Shown here piece by piece: positions 1 through 11,821 of a stretch of DNA of 64,000 bases. How positions within the stretch are numbered: the first letter of the stretch is position 1; every line of letters begins with the position of its first letter. The notes under the pieces are model-generated. The model searched no databases. It was not told the origin of the DNA and saw only the letters and a list, made by a program, of their open reading frames with translations. Made by a program: the position numbers and the translations under genes. This stretch comes from Clusia tigrina. Taxonomy: Eukaryota > Arthropoda > Insecta > Diptera > Clusiidae. The stretch covers positions 78,749,995 through 78,813,994 of the forward strand of contig OV050031.1 of assembly GCA_920105625.2 (NCBI GenBank). Reading direction: 5' to 3'.

Positions 1-98
1 TATGCCTATATCTACCCCTATCTGCCTCAGTCGGCGTATCAGTCGGCGTCGCAGCCCCTGTCAGCGTCTCTGTAGGCCTCTCAGTCGCTGTTGCTGCC
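1..98 (-). repeat. Inverted monomer at the window start
   Basis: These bases read as the reverse complement of the monomer: tatgcctatatctacccc, then ctgcctcagtcggcg, then cagcgtctctgtaggcc and cagtcgctgttgctgcc. Reverse-complemented they give a nearly full monomer carrying gagaggcctacag, gacaggggctgcg and actgatacgccgac, variants found forward elsewhere (for example gacaggggctgcg near 35,080 and 38,397; actgatacgcc near 4,850 and 59,455). This is the only reverse-oriented piece I found. It means the array flips orientation at about base 99, either in the chromosome or through a fold-back or assembly artefact at a contig edge. Confidence 0.93.
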
Positions 99-108
99 GA
101 AGGCAGAA
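90..108. other. Inversion junction with small hairpin
   Basis: The switch from reverse to forward monomers occurs inside gctgccgaaggcagaag. The arms ctgcc and ggcag pair perfectly around a 3-base gaa loop, because both orientations meet in the aaggcag part of the monomer. After the ggcag stem the two arms follow different monomer phases: the reverse arm goes straight to aacagcgactgag, while the forward arm runs through aagactcaccc first. The junction is therefore not a simple perfect palindrome of one monomer. Confidence 0.8.
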
Positions 109-2099
109 GACTCACCCAATCGACAGCGGCGACGGCTGAGACGCCTACAGTGACGCTGACAGAGGCTGCGACGCCGACTGAGACGCCGACTGAGGCAGAT
201 AGGGTTAGATACAGGCATAGAGAAGGCAGCAGACCCCCCAATCGACAGCGGCAGCAACTGAGACGCCTACAGAGACGCTGACAGAGGCTGCGATGCCAAC
301 TGATTCGCCGACTGAGGCAGATAGTGGTAAATATAGGCATAGATAAGGCAGCAGACCTCCCAATCCACAGCGGCAGCGACTGAGACGCCTACAGGGACGC
401 TGACAGAGGCTGCGACGCCGACTGAGACAGATTGGGGTAGACATAAGCATACAGAAGGCAGCAGACCCCAAAATCGATAGCGGCAGAGACTAAGTTGCCT
501 TGAGAGACGCCTACAGAGACGCTGACAGAGGCTGCGACGCCGACTGAGACGCCGACTTAGGCAGATAGGGGTAGATATAGGCATAGAGAGGTCATCAGAC
601 CCCCCCAATCGACAGCGACAGCGACTCAGACGCCTACAGAGACGCTCACAGAGGCTGCGACGCCGATTGAGACGCCGTCTCAAGCCGATATGGGTAGATA
701 TAGGGATAGGTAAGGCAGCAGACCCACCCAATCGCGACCGGCAGCTACTGAGACGCCTACAGAGACGCTGAAAGAGGCTGCGACGCCGGCTGAGACGCCT
801 ACTGAGGCAGATAGGGGTACATATAGGCATAAAAAAGGCAGCAGACCCCCCAATCAATAGCGGCAGCGACTGGGACGCCTACAGAGACGCAGACAGAGGC
901 TGCGACGCCAACGGAGACGCCGACTTAGGCAGATAGGGGTAGATATAGGCATAGAGAAGGCATCAGACCCCCAATCGACAGCGACAGCGACTGAGACGCC
1001 TACAGAGACGCTGACAGAGGCTGCGACGCCGACTCAAGCCGATAGGGGTAGGTATAGGCATAGGTAAGGCAGCAGACCCACCCATTCGAGAGCGGCAGCT
1101 ACTGAGACGCTTACAGAGACGCTGACAGAGGCTGCGACGCCGACTGAGACGCCGACTTAGGCAGATAGGGATAGATATAGGCATAGAGAAGGCGTCAGAC
1201 CTCCCACTCTACAGCGACAGCGACTGAGAGGCCTACAGAGACGCTGACAGAGACTGCGATGCCAACTGATTCGCCAACTGAGGCAGATAGGGGTAGATAT
1301 AGGCATAGATAAGGCAGCAGACCCCCAATCAACAGCGGCAGCGACTGTTACGCCTACAGAGACGCTGACAGAGGCTGCGACGCCGACTGAGACAGATTGG
1401 GGTAGATATAAGCATAGAGAAGGCAGCAGACCCCCAAATCGATAGCGGCAGAGACTGAGATGCCTAGAGAGACGCCTACAGAGACGCTGTCATAGGCTGC
1501 GACGCCAACTGAGACGCCGACTTAGGCAGATAGGGGTAGATATAGGCATAGAGAAGCATCAGACCCCCCAATCGACAGCGACAGCGACTGAGACGCCTAC
1601 AGAGACGCTGACAGAGGCTGCGACGCCGACTGAGACGCCGACTCAATCCGACAGGGGTAGATATATGCATAGGTAAGGCAGCAGACCCACCCAATCGAGA
1701 GCGGCAGCGACGGAGACGCCTACAGAGACGCTAAACAGAGGCTGCGACGCCGACTGAGACGCTGACTGAAGGAGATAGTGGTAGATATAGGCGTACAGAA
1801 GGCAGCAGACGCCAAAATCGACAGCGGCGGCGGCTGAGACGCCTACAGAGACGCTGAGAGAGGCTGCGACGCCGACACAGACGCCGACTGAGGCATATAG
1901 TGGAAGATATAGGAATAGAGAAGGCCGCAGACCCCTCAATCGACAGCGGCAGAGACTGACACGCCTACAGAGACGCTGACAGAAGCTGCGACGCCGACTG
2001 AGGCAGATAGGGGTAGATATAATCATAGAGAAGGCAGCAGACCCCCCAAACGACAGCGGCAGCGACTGAGACGCATACAGAGACGCTAACAGAGGCTGC

Positions 2100-2159
2100 G
2101 ACGCCGACTGAGACGCCGACTGAGACGACGACTGAGACACCAACTGAGACGCCAACTGA
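2100..2159 (+). repeat. 12-mer tract, 5 copies, gacgacgact marker
   Basis: Five tandem 12-mers: two gacgccgactga, one gacgacgactga, then gacaccaact and gacgccaact. This is the short form of a marked tract that reaches six and seven copies elsewhere. Similar five-copy tracts occur near 2,880, 5,447, 55,289, 56,737 and 57,245. Confidence 0.88.
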
Positions 2160-2460
2160 GGCAGATAGGGGTAGATATAGGCATAGAGAAGGCCGCAGAC
2201 CCCCCAATCGACAGCGGCAGAGACTGACACGCCTACAGAGACGCTAACAGAGTCTGCGACGCCGACTGAGGCAGATAGGGGTAGATTTAGGCATAGAAAA
2301 GGTAGCAGACCCCCTCAATCGACAGCGGCAGGGACTGAGATGCCAACAGAGACGCTGACAGAGGCTGCGACGCTGACTGAGATGCCGACTCAAGCCGATA
2401 GGGGTAGATATAGGCATAGGTAAGGCAGCAGACCTCCCAATCGATAGCGGCAGAGACTGA

Positions 2461-2520
2461 GACGCCTACAGAGACGCCTACAGAGACGCCTACAGAGGCG
2501 CTGAAAGAGGCTTTGACGCC
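2461..2520 (+). repeat. 12-mer tract gacgcctacaga, GCTTTGACG variant
   Basis: Three in-register copies of gacgcctacaga start at 2,461, 2,473 and 2,485, followed by ggcgctgaaagaggctttg. This is the second site in the monomer where 12-mers expand. The near-identical counterpart at 55,652 has only two copies, a clean one-step difference. Confidence 0.9.
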
Positions 2521-5500
2521 GACTGAGACGCCGATTGAGGCAGATAGGGTTAGATATAGGCATAGAGAAGGCAGCACACCCCCACTCGACAGCGGCAGTG
2601 ACTGAGACGCCTACAGAGACGCTTACAGAGGATGCGACACCGACTGAGAAGCCGACTGATGCAGATAGGGGTAGATATAGGCATAGAGAAGGCAGCAGAC
2701 CCCCCAATCGACAGCGGCAGTGACTGAGACGCCTACAGAGACGCCTACAGAGGCGCTGAAAAAGGCTTTGACGCCAACTGAGGCAGATAGGGGTAGATAT
2801 AGGCATAGAGAAGGCAGCAAACCCCCCAAACGACAGCGGCAGCGACTGAGACGCATACAGAGACGCTAACAGAGGCTGCGACGCCGACTGAGACGCCGAC
2901 TGAGACGACGACTGAAACACCGACTGAGACGCCGACTGAGGTAGATGGGGTAGATATAGGCATAGAGAAGGCCGCAGACCCCCCAATAGACAGTGGCAGA
3001 GACTGACACGCCTACAGAGACGCTGACAGAGTCTGCGACGCCGACTGAGGCAGATAGGGGTAGATTTAGGCATAGAAAAGGCAGAAGACCCCCCTCAATC
3101 GACAGCGGCAGCGACTGAGACGCCAACAGAGACGCTGACAGAGAATGCGACGCCGACTGAGATCCCGACTCAAGCCGATAGGGGTAGATATAGGCATAGG
3201 TAAGGCAGCAGACCCACCCATTCGAGAGCGGCAGCTACTGAGACGCTTACAGAGACGCTGACAGAGGCTGCGACGCCGGCTGAGACGCCTACTGAGGCAG
3301 ATATTGGTAGATATAGGAATAGAGAAGGCAGCAGAACCCCCAATCAACAGCGGCAGCGACTGGGACACCTACAGAGACGCTGACAGAGGCTGCGACGCCG
3401 ACTGAGACGCCGACTTAGGCAGATAGGGATAGATATAGGCATAGAGAAGGCATCAGACCTCCCAATCGACAGCGACAGCGACTGAGAATCCTACAGAGAC
3501 GCTGACAGAGACTGCGATGCCAACTGATTCGCCGACTGAGGCAGATAGGGGTAGATATAGGCATAGATAAGGCAGCAGACCTCCCAATCGACAGCGGCAG
3601 CGACTGAGACGCCTACAGAGACGCTGACAGAGGCTGCGACGCCGACTGAGGCAGATAGGGGTAGATATAGGCAAGGAGAAGGCAGAAGACTCACCCAATC
3701 GACAGCGGCAACGGCTGAGACGCCTACAGAGACGATGACAGAGGCTGCGATGCCAACTGATTCGCCGACTGAGACAGATAGGGGTAGATATAGGCATAGA
3801 GAAGGCAGAATACTCACACAATCGACAGCGGCAGCGACTGAGACGCCTACAGTGACGCTGACAGAGGCTGCGACGCCGACTGAGGCAGATAGGGGTAGAT
3901 ATAGGCAAGAAGAAGGCAGAATACTCACCCAATCGACAGCTGCAACGGTTGAGTCGCCTACAGTGACGCTGACAGAGGCTGCGACGCCGACTGAGACGCC
4001 GACTTAGGCAGCTAGGGGTAGATATAGGCATAGAGAAGGCAGAATACTCACCCAATCGACAGCGGCAGCGACTGAGACGCCTACAGTGACGCTGACAGAG
4101 GCTGCGACGCCGACTCAGACGCCGACTGAGGCAGATAGGGGTAGATGTAGGAATAGAGAAGGCATCAGACCCCCCAATCTACAGCGGCAGAGACTGAGAC
4201 GCCTACAGAGACGCTGGCAGAGGCTGCGACGCCCGCTGAGACGCCGACTGAGGCAGATAAGGGTAGATATAGGAATAGAGAAGGCAGCCGACCCCCAATC
4301 GACAACGGCAGAGACTGAGACGCCTACAGAGACGCTGGCAGAGGCTGCGACACCGACTGAGAAGCCGACTGATGCAGATAGGGGTAGATATAGGCATAGA
4401 TAAGGCAGCAGACCTCCCAATCGACAGCGGCAGCGACTGAGACGCCTACAGAGACGCTGGCAGAGGCTGCGACGCCCGCTGAGACGCCGACTGAGGCAGA
4501 TAGGGATAGATATAGGCATAGAGAAGGCATCAGACCTCCCAATCGACAGCGACAGCGACTGAGATTCCTAGAGACGCTGACAGAGACTGCGATGCCAACT
4601 GATTCGCCGACTGAGGCAGATAGGGGTAGATATAGGCAGAGATAAGGCAGCAGACCTCCCAATCGACAGCGGCAGCGACTGAGACGCCTACAGAGACGCT
4701 GACAGAGGCTGCGACGCCGACTGAGACAGATTGGGGTAGATATAAGCATACAGAAGGCAGCAGACACCCAAATCGATAGCGGCAGAGACTGAGATGCCAA
4801 GAGAGACGCCTACAGAGACGCTGATAGAGGCTGCGACGCCAACTGATACGCCGACTTAGGCAGATAGGGATAGATATAGGCATAGAGAAAGCATCAGACC
4901 TCCCAATCGACAGCGACAGCGACTGAGAGGCCTACAGAGACGCTGACACAGACTGCGATGCCAACTGATTCGCCGACTGAGGCAGATAGGGGTAGATATA
5001 GGCAGAGATAAGGCAGCAGACCTCCCAATCGACAGCGACAGCGACTGAGACGCCTACAGAGACGCTGACAAAGGCTGCGACGCCGACTGAGACGCCGACT
5101 CAAGCCGATAGGGGTAGATATAGGCATAGGTAAGGCAGCATTCCCACCCAATCGAGAGCGGCAGCGACGGAGACGCCTACAGAGACGCTAAATAGAGGCT
5201 GCGACGCCGACTGAGACGCTGACTGAAGGAGATAGTGGTAGATATAGGCGTACAGAAGGCAGCAGACGCCAAAATCGACAGCGTCGGCGGCTGAGACGCC
5301 TACAGAGACGCTGAGAGAGGCTGCGACGCCGACACAGACGCCGACTGAGGCATATAGTGGTAGATATAGGCATAGAGAAGGCAGCAGACCCCCCAAACGA
5401 CAGCGGCAGCGACTGAGATGCATACAGAGACGCTAACAGAGGCTGCGACGCCGACTGAGACGCCGACTGAGACGACGACTGAGACACCAACTGAGACGCC

Positions 5501-7090
5501 GACTGAGGCAGATAGGGGTAGATATAGGAATAGAGAAGGCCGCAGACCCCCCTATCGACAGCGGCAGAGACTGACACGCCTACAGAGACGCTAACAGAGG
5601 CTGCGACGCCGACTGAGGCAGATAGGGGTAGATTTAGGCATAGAAAAGGTAGCAGACCCCCTCAATCGACAGAGGCAGCGACTGAGATCCCAACAGAGAC
5701 GCTGACAGAGGCTGCGACGCTGACTGAGACGCCGACTCAAGCCGATAGGGGTAGATATAGGCATAGGTAAGGCAGCAGACCCCCAATCGATAGCGGCAGA
5801 GACTGAGACGCCTACAGAGATGCCTACAGAGGCGCTGAAAGAGGCTTTGACGCCGACTGAGACGCCGACTGAGGCAGATAGGGTTAGATATAGGCATAGA
5901 GAAGGCAGCACACCCCCACTCGACAGCGGCAGCGACTGAGACGCCTACAGAGGCGCTTACAGAGGATGCGACACCGACTGAGAAGCCGACTGATGCAGAT
6001 AGGGGTAGATATAGGCATAGAAAAGGCATCAGACCCCCCCAATCGACAGCGACAGCGACTGAAACGCCTACAGAGACGCTGACAGAGGCTGCGACGCTGA
6101 CTGAGACGCCGTCTCAAGCCGATATGGGTAGATATAGGCATATGTAAGGCAGCAGACCCACCCAATCGAGACCGGCAGCTACTGAGACGCCTAAAGAGAT
6201 GCTGAAAGAGGCTGCGACGCCAACTGAGACGCCGACTGAGGTAGATAGGGGTAGATATAGGTATAGAGGAGGCAGCAGACCCCCCCAATTGACAGCAGCA
6301 GCGACTGAGATGCCTACAGAGACGCTGACTGAGGCTGCGACGCCGACTGAGACGCCGACTGAGGCAGATAGGGGTAGATATAGGAATAGAGAATGCAGCA
6401 GACCCCCCAATCGACAGCGGCAGAGACTGAGACGCCTACAGAGACGCTGACAGAGGCTGCGACGCCGACTTAGGCGCAGACTTAGGCAGATAGGGGTAGA
6501 TATAGGCATAGAGAAGGCATCAGACTCCCCAATCGACAGCGACAGCGACTGAGACGCTTACAGAGACGCTAACAGAGTCTGCGACGCCGACTGAGACGCC
6601 GACTGAGGCAGATAGGGGTAGATATAGGCATAGAGAAGGCAGAATAATCACCCAATCGACAGCTGCAACGGCTGAGTCGCCTACAGTGACGCTGACAGAG
6701 GCTGCGACGCCGACTGAGACGCCGACTTAGGCAGCTAGGGGTAGATATAGGCATAGAGAAGGCAGAATACTCACCCAATCGACAGCGGCAGCGACTGAGA
6801 CGCCTACAGTGACGCTGACAGAGGCTGCGACGCCGACTGAGACGCCGACTGAGGCAGATAGGGGTAGATATAGGAATAGAGAAGGCAGCAGACCCCGCAA
6901 TCGACAGCGGCAGAGACTGAGACGCCTACAGAGACGCTGGCAGAGGCTGCGACGCCCGCTGAGACGCCTACTGAGGCAGATTGGGGTAGATCTAGGCATA
7001 AAGAAGGCAGCAGACCCCCCAATCAACAGCGGCAGCGACTGGGACGCCTACAGAGACGCTGACAGAGGCTGCGACGCCGACTGAGACGCC

Positions 7091-7157
7091 GACTCAAGCC
7101 GATAGGGGTAGATATAGGCATAGGTAAGGCAGCAGACCCACCCATTCGAGAGTGGCA
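7091..7157 (+). repeat. Diagnostic monomer variant CAAGCC
   Basis: Here the usual actgaggcagat is actcaagccgat, catagagaagg is cataggtaagg, the C-tract is cccaccc, and the next monomer starts ttcgagag or atcgagag instead of atcgacag. These four changes travel together throughout the window (for example 24,781, 27,740 and 33,000), so they define a monomer lineage, not scattered mutations. Confidence 0.85.
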
Positions 7158-7560
7158 GCTACTGAGACGCTTACAGAGACGCTGACAGAGGCTGCGACGC
7201 CGACTGAGACGCCGACTGAGGCAGATAGGGGTAGATATAGGAATAGAGAAGGCAGCAGACCCCCCAATCGACAGCGGCAGAGACTGAGACGCCTACAGAG
7301 ACGCTGGCAGAGGCTGCGAAACCGGCTGAGACGCCTACTGAGGCAGATATTGGTAGGTATAGGAATAGAGAAGGCAGCAGACCCCCAATCAACAGCGGCA
7401 ACGACTGGGACGCCTACAGAGACGCTGACAGAGGCTGCGACGCCGACTGAGACGCCGACTTAGGCAGATAGGGATAGATATAGGCATAGAGAAGGCATCA
7501 GACCTCCCAATCGACAGCGACAGCGACTGAGAGGCCTACAGAGACGCTGACAGAGACTGC

Positions 7561-7630
7561 GATGCCAACTGATTCGCCGACTGAGGCAGATAGGGGTAGA
7601 TATAGGCATAGATAAGGCAGCAGACCTCCC
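7561..7630 (+). repeat. Diagnostic variant GATTCG
   Basis: The motif gatgccaactgattcgcc replaces the usual gacgccgactgagacgcc, and is followed by catagataagg and cagacctccc. It recurs as a set in HOR-A, HOR-E, HOR-G and both copies of the left segment. Confidence 0.85.
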
Positions 7631-7714
7631 AATCGACAGCGGCAGCGACTGAGACGCCTACAGAGACGCTGACAGAGGCTGCGACGCCGACTGAGGCAGA
7701 TAGGGGTAGATATA

Positions 7715-7790
7715 GGCAAGGAGAAGGCAGAAGACTCACCCAATCGACAGCGGCAACGGCTGAGACGCCTACAGAGACGATGACAGAGGC
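7715..7790 (+). repeat. Diagnostic variant ACTCACCC
   Basis: The right half reads gaaggcagaagactcaccc, with the C-tract interrupted. The following monomer usually has cggcaacggctgag and cctacagtgacgc or cctacagagacgatg. This variant is abundant in HOR-A and in HOR-F, where runs of it occur back to back (41,240-41,560). Confidence 0.85.
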
Positions 7791-7928
7791 TGCGATGCCA
7801 ACTGATTCGCCGACTGAGGCAGATAGGGGTAGATATAGGCAGAGATAAGGCAGCAGACCTCCCAATCGACAGCGGCAGCGACTGAGACGCCTACAGAGAC
7901 GCTGACAGAGGCTGCGACGCCGACTGAG

Positions 7929-8010
7929 ACAGATTGGGGTAGATATAAGCATACAGAAGGCAGCAGACCCCCAAATCGATAGCGGCAGAGACTGAGATGC
8001 TTAGAGAGAC
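7929..8010 (+). repeat. Diagnostic variant ATTGGGG / AAGCATACAG
   Basis: The motifs agacagattggggtag, atataagcatacag and aaatcgatagcggcagag occur as a linked set. The following monomer nearly always begins gagatgcctagagag, so this pair behaves as a dimer inside several higher-order units. Linked copies occur for example at 13,733, 20,488, 31,038 and 60,912. A sub-lineage has catacccctaaatcg in place of cagacccccaaatcg (20,060-20,085, 22,236, 25,395, 28,010). Confidence 0.85.
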
Positions 8011-8091
8011 GCCTACAGAGACGCTATCAGAGGCTGCGACGCCAACTGAGACGCCGACTTAGGCAGAAAGGGGTAGATATAGGCATAGAGA

Positions 8092-10160
8092 AGGCATCAG
8101 ACCCCCCCCAATCGACAGCGACAGCGACTGAGACGCCTACAGAGACGCTGACAGAGGCTGCGACGCTGACTGAGACGCCGTCTCAAGCCGATATGGGTAG
8201 ATATAGGCATATGTAAGGCAGCAGACCCACCCAATCGAGACCGGCAGCTACTGAGACGCCTAAAGAGATGCTGAAAGAGGCTGCGACGCCAACTGAGACG
8301 CCGACTGAGGTAGATAGGGGTAGATATAGGTATAGAGGAGGCAGCAGACCCCCCCAATTGACAGCAGCAGCGACTGAGATGCCTACAGAGACGCTGACTG
8401 AGGCTGCGACGCCGACTGAGACGCCGACTGAGGCAGATAGGGGTAGATATAGGAATAGAGAATGCAGCAGACCCCCCAATCGACAGCGGCAGCGACTGAG
8501 ACGCCTACAGAGACGCTGACAGAGGCTGCGACGCCGACTGAGGCGCAGACTTAGGCAGATAGGGGTAGATATAGGCATAGAGAAGGCATCAGACTCCCCA
8601 ATCGACAGCGACAGCGACTGAGACGCTTACAGAGACGCTAACAGAGTCTGCGACGCCGACTGAGACGCCGACTGAGGCAGATAGGGGTAGATATAGGCAT
8701 AGAGAAGGCAGAATAATCACCCAATCGACAGCTGCAACGGCTGAGTCGCCTACAGTGACGCTGACAGAGGCTGCGACGCCGACTGAGACGCCGACTTAGG
8801 CAGCTAGGGGTAGATATAGGCATAGAGAAGGCAGAATACTCACCCAATCGACAGCGGCAGCGACTGAGACGCCTACAGTAACGCTGACAGAGGCTGCGAC
8901 GCCGACTGAGACGTCGACTGAGGCAGATAGGGGTGGATATAGGAATAGAGAAGGCAGCAGACCCCGCAATCGACAGCGGCAGAGACTGAGACGCCTACAG
9001 AGACGCTGGCAGAGGCTGCGACGCCCGCTGAGTCGCCTACTGAGGCAGATTGGGGTAGATCTAGGCATAAAGAAAGCAGCAGACCCCCCAATCAACAGCG
9101 GCAGCGACTGGGACGCCTACAGAGACGCTGACAGAGGCTGCGACGCCGACTGAGACGCCGACTCAAGCCGATAGGGGTAGATATAGGCATAGGTAAGGCA
9201 GCAGACCCACCCATTCGAGAGTGGCAGCTACTGAGACGCTTACAGAGACGCTGACAGAGGATGCGACGCCGACTGAGACGCCGACTGAGGCAGATAGGGG
9301 TAGATATAGGAATAGAGAAGGCAGCAGACCCCCCAATCGACAGCGGCAGAGACTGAGACGCCTACAGAGACGCTGGCAGAGGCTGCGAAACCGGTTGAGA
9401 CGCCTACTGAGGCAGATATTGGTAGGTATAGGAATAGAGAAGGCAGCAGACCCCCAATCAACAGCGGCAGCGACTGGGACGCCTACAGAGACGCTGACAG
9501 AGGCTGCGACGCCGACTGAGACGCCGACTTATGCAGATAGGGATAGATATAGGCATAGAGAAGGCATCAGACCTCCCAATCGACAGCGACAGCGACTGAG
9601 AGGCCTACAGAGACGCTGACAGAGACTGCGATGCCAACTGATTCGCCGACTGAGGCAGATAGGGGTAGATATAGGCATAGATAAGGCAGCAGACCTCCCA
9701 ATCGACAGCGGCAGCGACTGAGACGCCTACAGAGACGCTGACAGAGGCTGCGACGCCGACTGAGGCAGATAGGGGTAGATATAGGCAAGCAGAAGGCAGA
9801 AGACTCACCCAATCGACAGCGGCAACGGCTGAGAAGCCTACAGAGACGATGACAGAGGCTGCGATGCCAACTGATTCGCCGACTGAGGCAGATAGGGGTA
9901 GATATAGGCAGAGATAAGGCAGCAGACCTCCCAATCGACAGCGGCAGCGACTGAGACGCCTACAGAGACGCTGACAGAGGCTGCGACGCCGACTGAGACA
10001 GATTGGGGTAGATATAAGCATACAGAAGGCAGCAGACCCCCAAATCGATAGCGGCAGAGACTGAGATGCCTAGAGAGACGCCTACAGAGACGCTGTCAGA
10101 GGCTGCGACGCCAACTGAGACGCCGACTTAGGCAGAAAGGGGTAGATATAGGCATAGAGA
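8092..10160 (+). repeat. HOR-A copy 2 (2,069 bp)
   Basis: Same variant order as copy 1 at a fixed offset of about 2,069 bp. The C-tract after the marker is longer than in copy 1, and private changes such as gacttatgcagat (near 9,529) are shared with copy 4 but not with copies 1 and 3. Confidence 0.88.
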
Positions 10161-11821
10161 AGGCATCAGACCCCCCCCAATCGACAGCGACAGCGACTGA
10201 GACGCCTACAGAGACGCTGACAGAGGCTGCGACGCCGACTGAGACGCCGACTCAAGCCGACAGGGGTAGATATAGGCATAGGTAAGGCAGCAGACCCACC
10301 CAATCGAGAGCGGCAGCGACGGAGACTATTACAGAGGCAGATAGGGGTAGATATAGGCATAGAGAAGGCAGAATAATCACCCAATCGACAGCTGCAACGG
10401 CTGAGTCGCCTACAGTGACGCTGACAGAGGCTGCGACGCCGACTGAGACGCCGACTTAGGCAGCTAGGGGTAGATATAGGCATAGAGAAGGCAGAATACT
10501 CACCCAATCGACAGCGGCAGCGACTGAGACGCCTACAGTGACGCTGACAGAGGCTGCGACGCCGACTGAGACGTCGACTGAGGCAGATAGGGGTAGATAT
10601 AGGAATAGAGAAGGCAGCAGACCCCGCAATCGACAGCGGCAGAGACTGAGACGCCTACAGAGACGCTGGCAGAGGCTGCGACGCCCGCTGAGACGCCTAC
10701 TGAGGCAGATTGGGGTAGATCTAGGCATAAAGAAAGCAGCAGACCCCCCAATCAACAGCGGCAGCGACTGGGACGCCTACAGAGACGCTGACAGAGGCTG
10801 CGACGCCGACTGAGACGCCGACTCAAGCCGATAGGGGTAGATATAGGCATAGGTAAGGCAGCAGACCCACCCATTCGAGAGTGGCAGCTACTGAGACGCT
10901 TACAGAGACGCTGACAGAGGATGCGACGCCGCCTGAGACGCCGACTGAGGCAGATAGGGGTAGATATAGGAATAGAGAAGGCAGCAGACCCCCCAATCGA
11001 CAGCGGCAGAGACTGAGACGCCTACAGAGACGCTGGCAGAGGCTGCGAAACCGGCTGAGACGCCTACTGAGGCAGATATTGGTAGGTATAGGAATAGAGA
11101 AGGGCAGCAGACCCCCAATCAACAGCGGCAGCGACTGGGACGCCTACAGAGACGCTGACAGAGGCTGCGACGCCGACTGAGACGCCGACTTAGGCAGATA
11201 GGGATAGATATAGGCATAGAGAAGGCATCAGACCTCCCAATCGACAGCGACAGCGACTGAGAGGCCTACAGAGACGCTGACAGAGACTGCGATGCCAACT
11301 GATTCGCCGACTGAGGCAGATAGGGGTAGATATAGGCATAGATAAGGCAGCAGACCTCCCAATCGACAGCGGCAGCGACTGAGACGCCTACAGAGACGCT
11401 GACAGAGGCTGCGACGCCGACTGAGGCAGATAGGGGTAGATATAGGCAAGGAGAAGGCAGAAGACTCACCCAATCGACAGCGGCAACGGCTGAGACGCCT
11501 ACAGAGGCGATGACAGAGGCTGCGATGCCAACTGATTCGCCGACTGAGGCAGATAGGGGTAGATATAGGCAGAGATAAGGCAGCAGACCTCCCAATCGAC
11601 AGCGGCAGCGACTGAGACGCCTACAGAGACGCTGACAGAGGCTGCGACGCCGACTGAGACAGATTGGGGTAGATATAAGCATACAGAAGGCAGCAGACCC
11701 CCAAATCGATAGCGGCAGAGACTGAGATGCCTAGAGAGACGCCTACAGAGACGCTGTCAGAGGCTGCGACGCCAACTGAGACGCCGACTTAGGCAGAAAG
11801 GGGTAGATATAGGCATAGAGA
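10161..11821 (+). repeat. HOR-A copy 3, internally deleted (1,661 bp)
   Basis: About 408 bp shorter than the other copies. It begins like the flank at 13,892-14,060 (gagactattacag) and then jumps at about 10,330 directly into a gcagataggggtag right half followed by aataatcaccc, skipping more than three monomers. After that it follows the other copies closely. The start is thus chimeric, as expected from unequal exchange between HOR-A and its right flank. Confidence 0.85.

Larger units (their letters stand above)
99..6023 (+). repeat. Left segment, mixed variant monomers
   Basis: A region of diverse monomers without a short tandem HOR. It includes internal paralogues such as 1,690-1,870 versus about 5,150-5,330 (ctaaacagag/ctaaatagag markers 3,457 bp apart). 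Most of it (about 100-5,320) recurs in the same order at about 53.2-59.9 kb. Offsets step from 53,191 to 53,179 (one 12-mer), to 54,368 (about 1.2 kb of additional monomers), to 54,490 and to 54,612 (each one 122-bp monomer). Confidence 0.85.
6024..8091 (+). repeat. HOR-A copy 1 (2.07 kb)
   Basis: Delimited by the aggcatcag marker at 6,024 and 8,092. It contains the ordered variants CAAGCC, ACTCACCC (as aataatcaccc and aatactcaccc), a ttggggtagatctagg monomer, GATTCG, ATTGGGG and a final cagaaaggggtag monomer. The same order repeats 2,069 bp downstream with few substitutions seen. Confidence 0.88.

Noticed and set aside
205..216. Telomere-like tagggttag words (for example near 208, 2,548 and 15,722)
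   Set aside because: They come from a one-base variant of the monomer's tagggg/tag segment, occur once per monomer, and never form tandem TTAGGG or TTTAGGG runs.
3221..3240. Possible CENP-B-box-like word ttcgagagcggcag in CAAGCC-type monomers
   Set aside because: It fits TTCG and part of the CGG block, but the required internal A and the final CGGG are not matched at the right spacing. The same holds for gattcgccgactg.
9221..9619. Plus-strand frames rich in Thr/Pro/Glu (TETPTE) that resemble a mucin or surface-repeat protein
   Set aside because: The TETPTE text is just the 12-mer gacgccgactga in one frame. The same strand has about eight stop trinucleotides per monomer, and frames end within three or four monomers.
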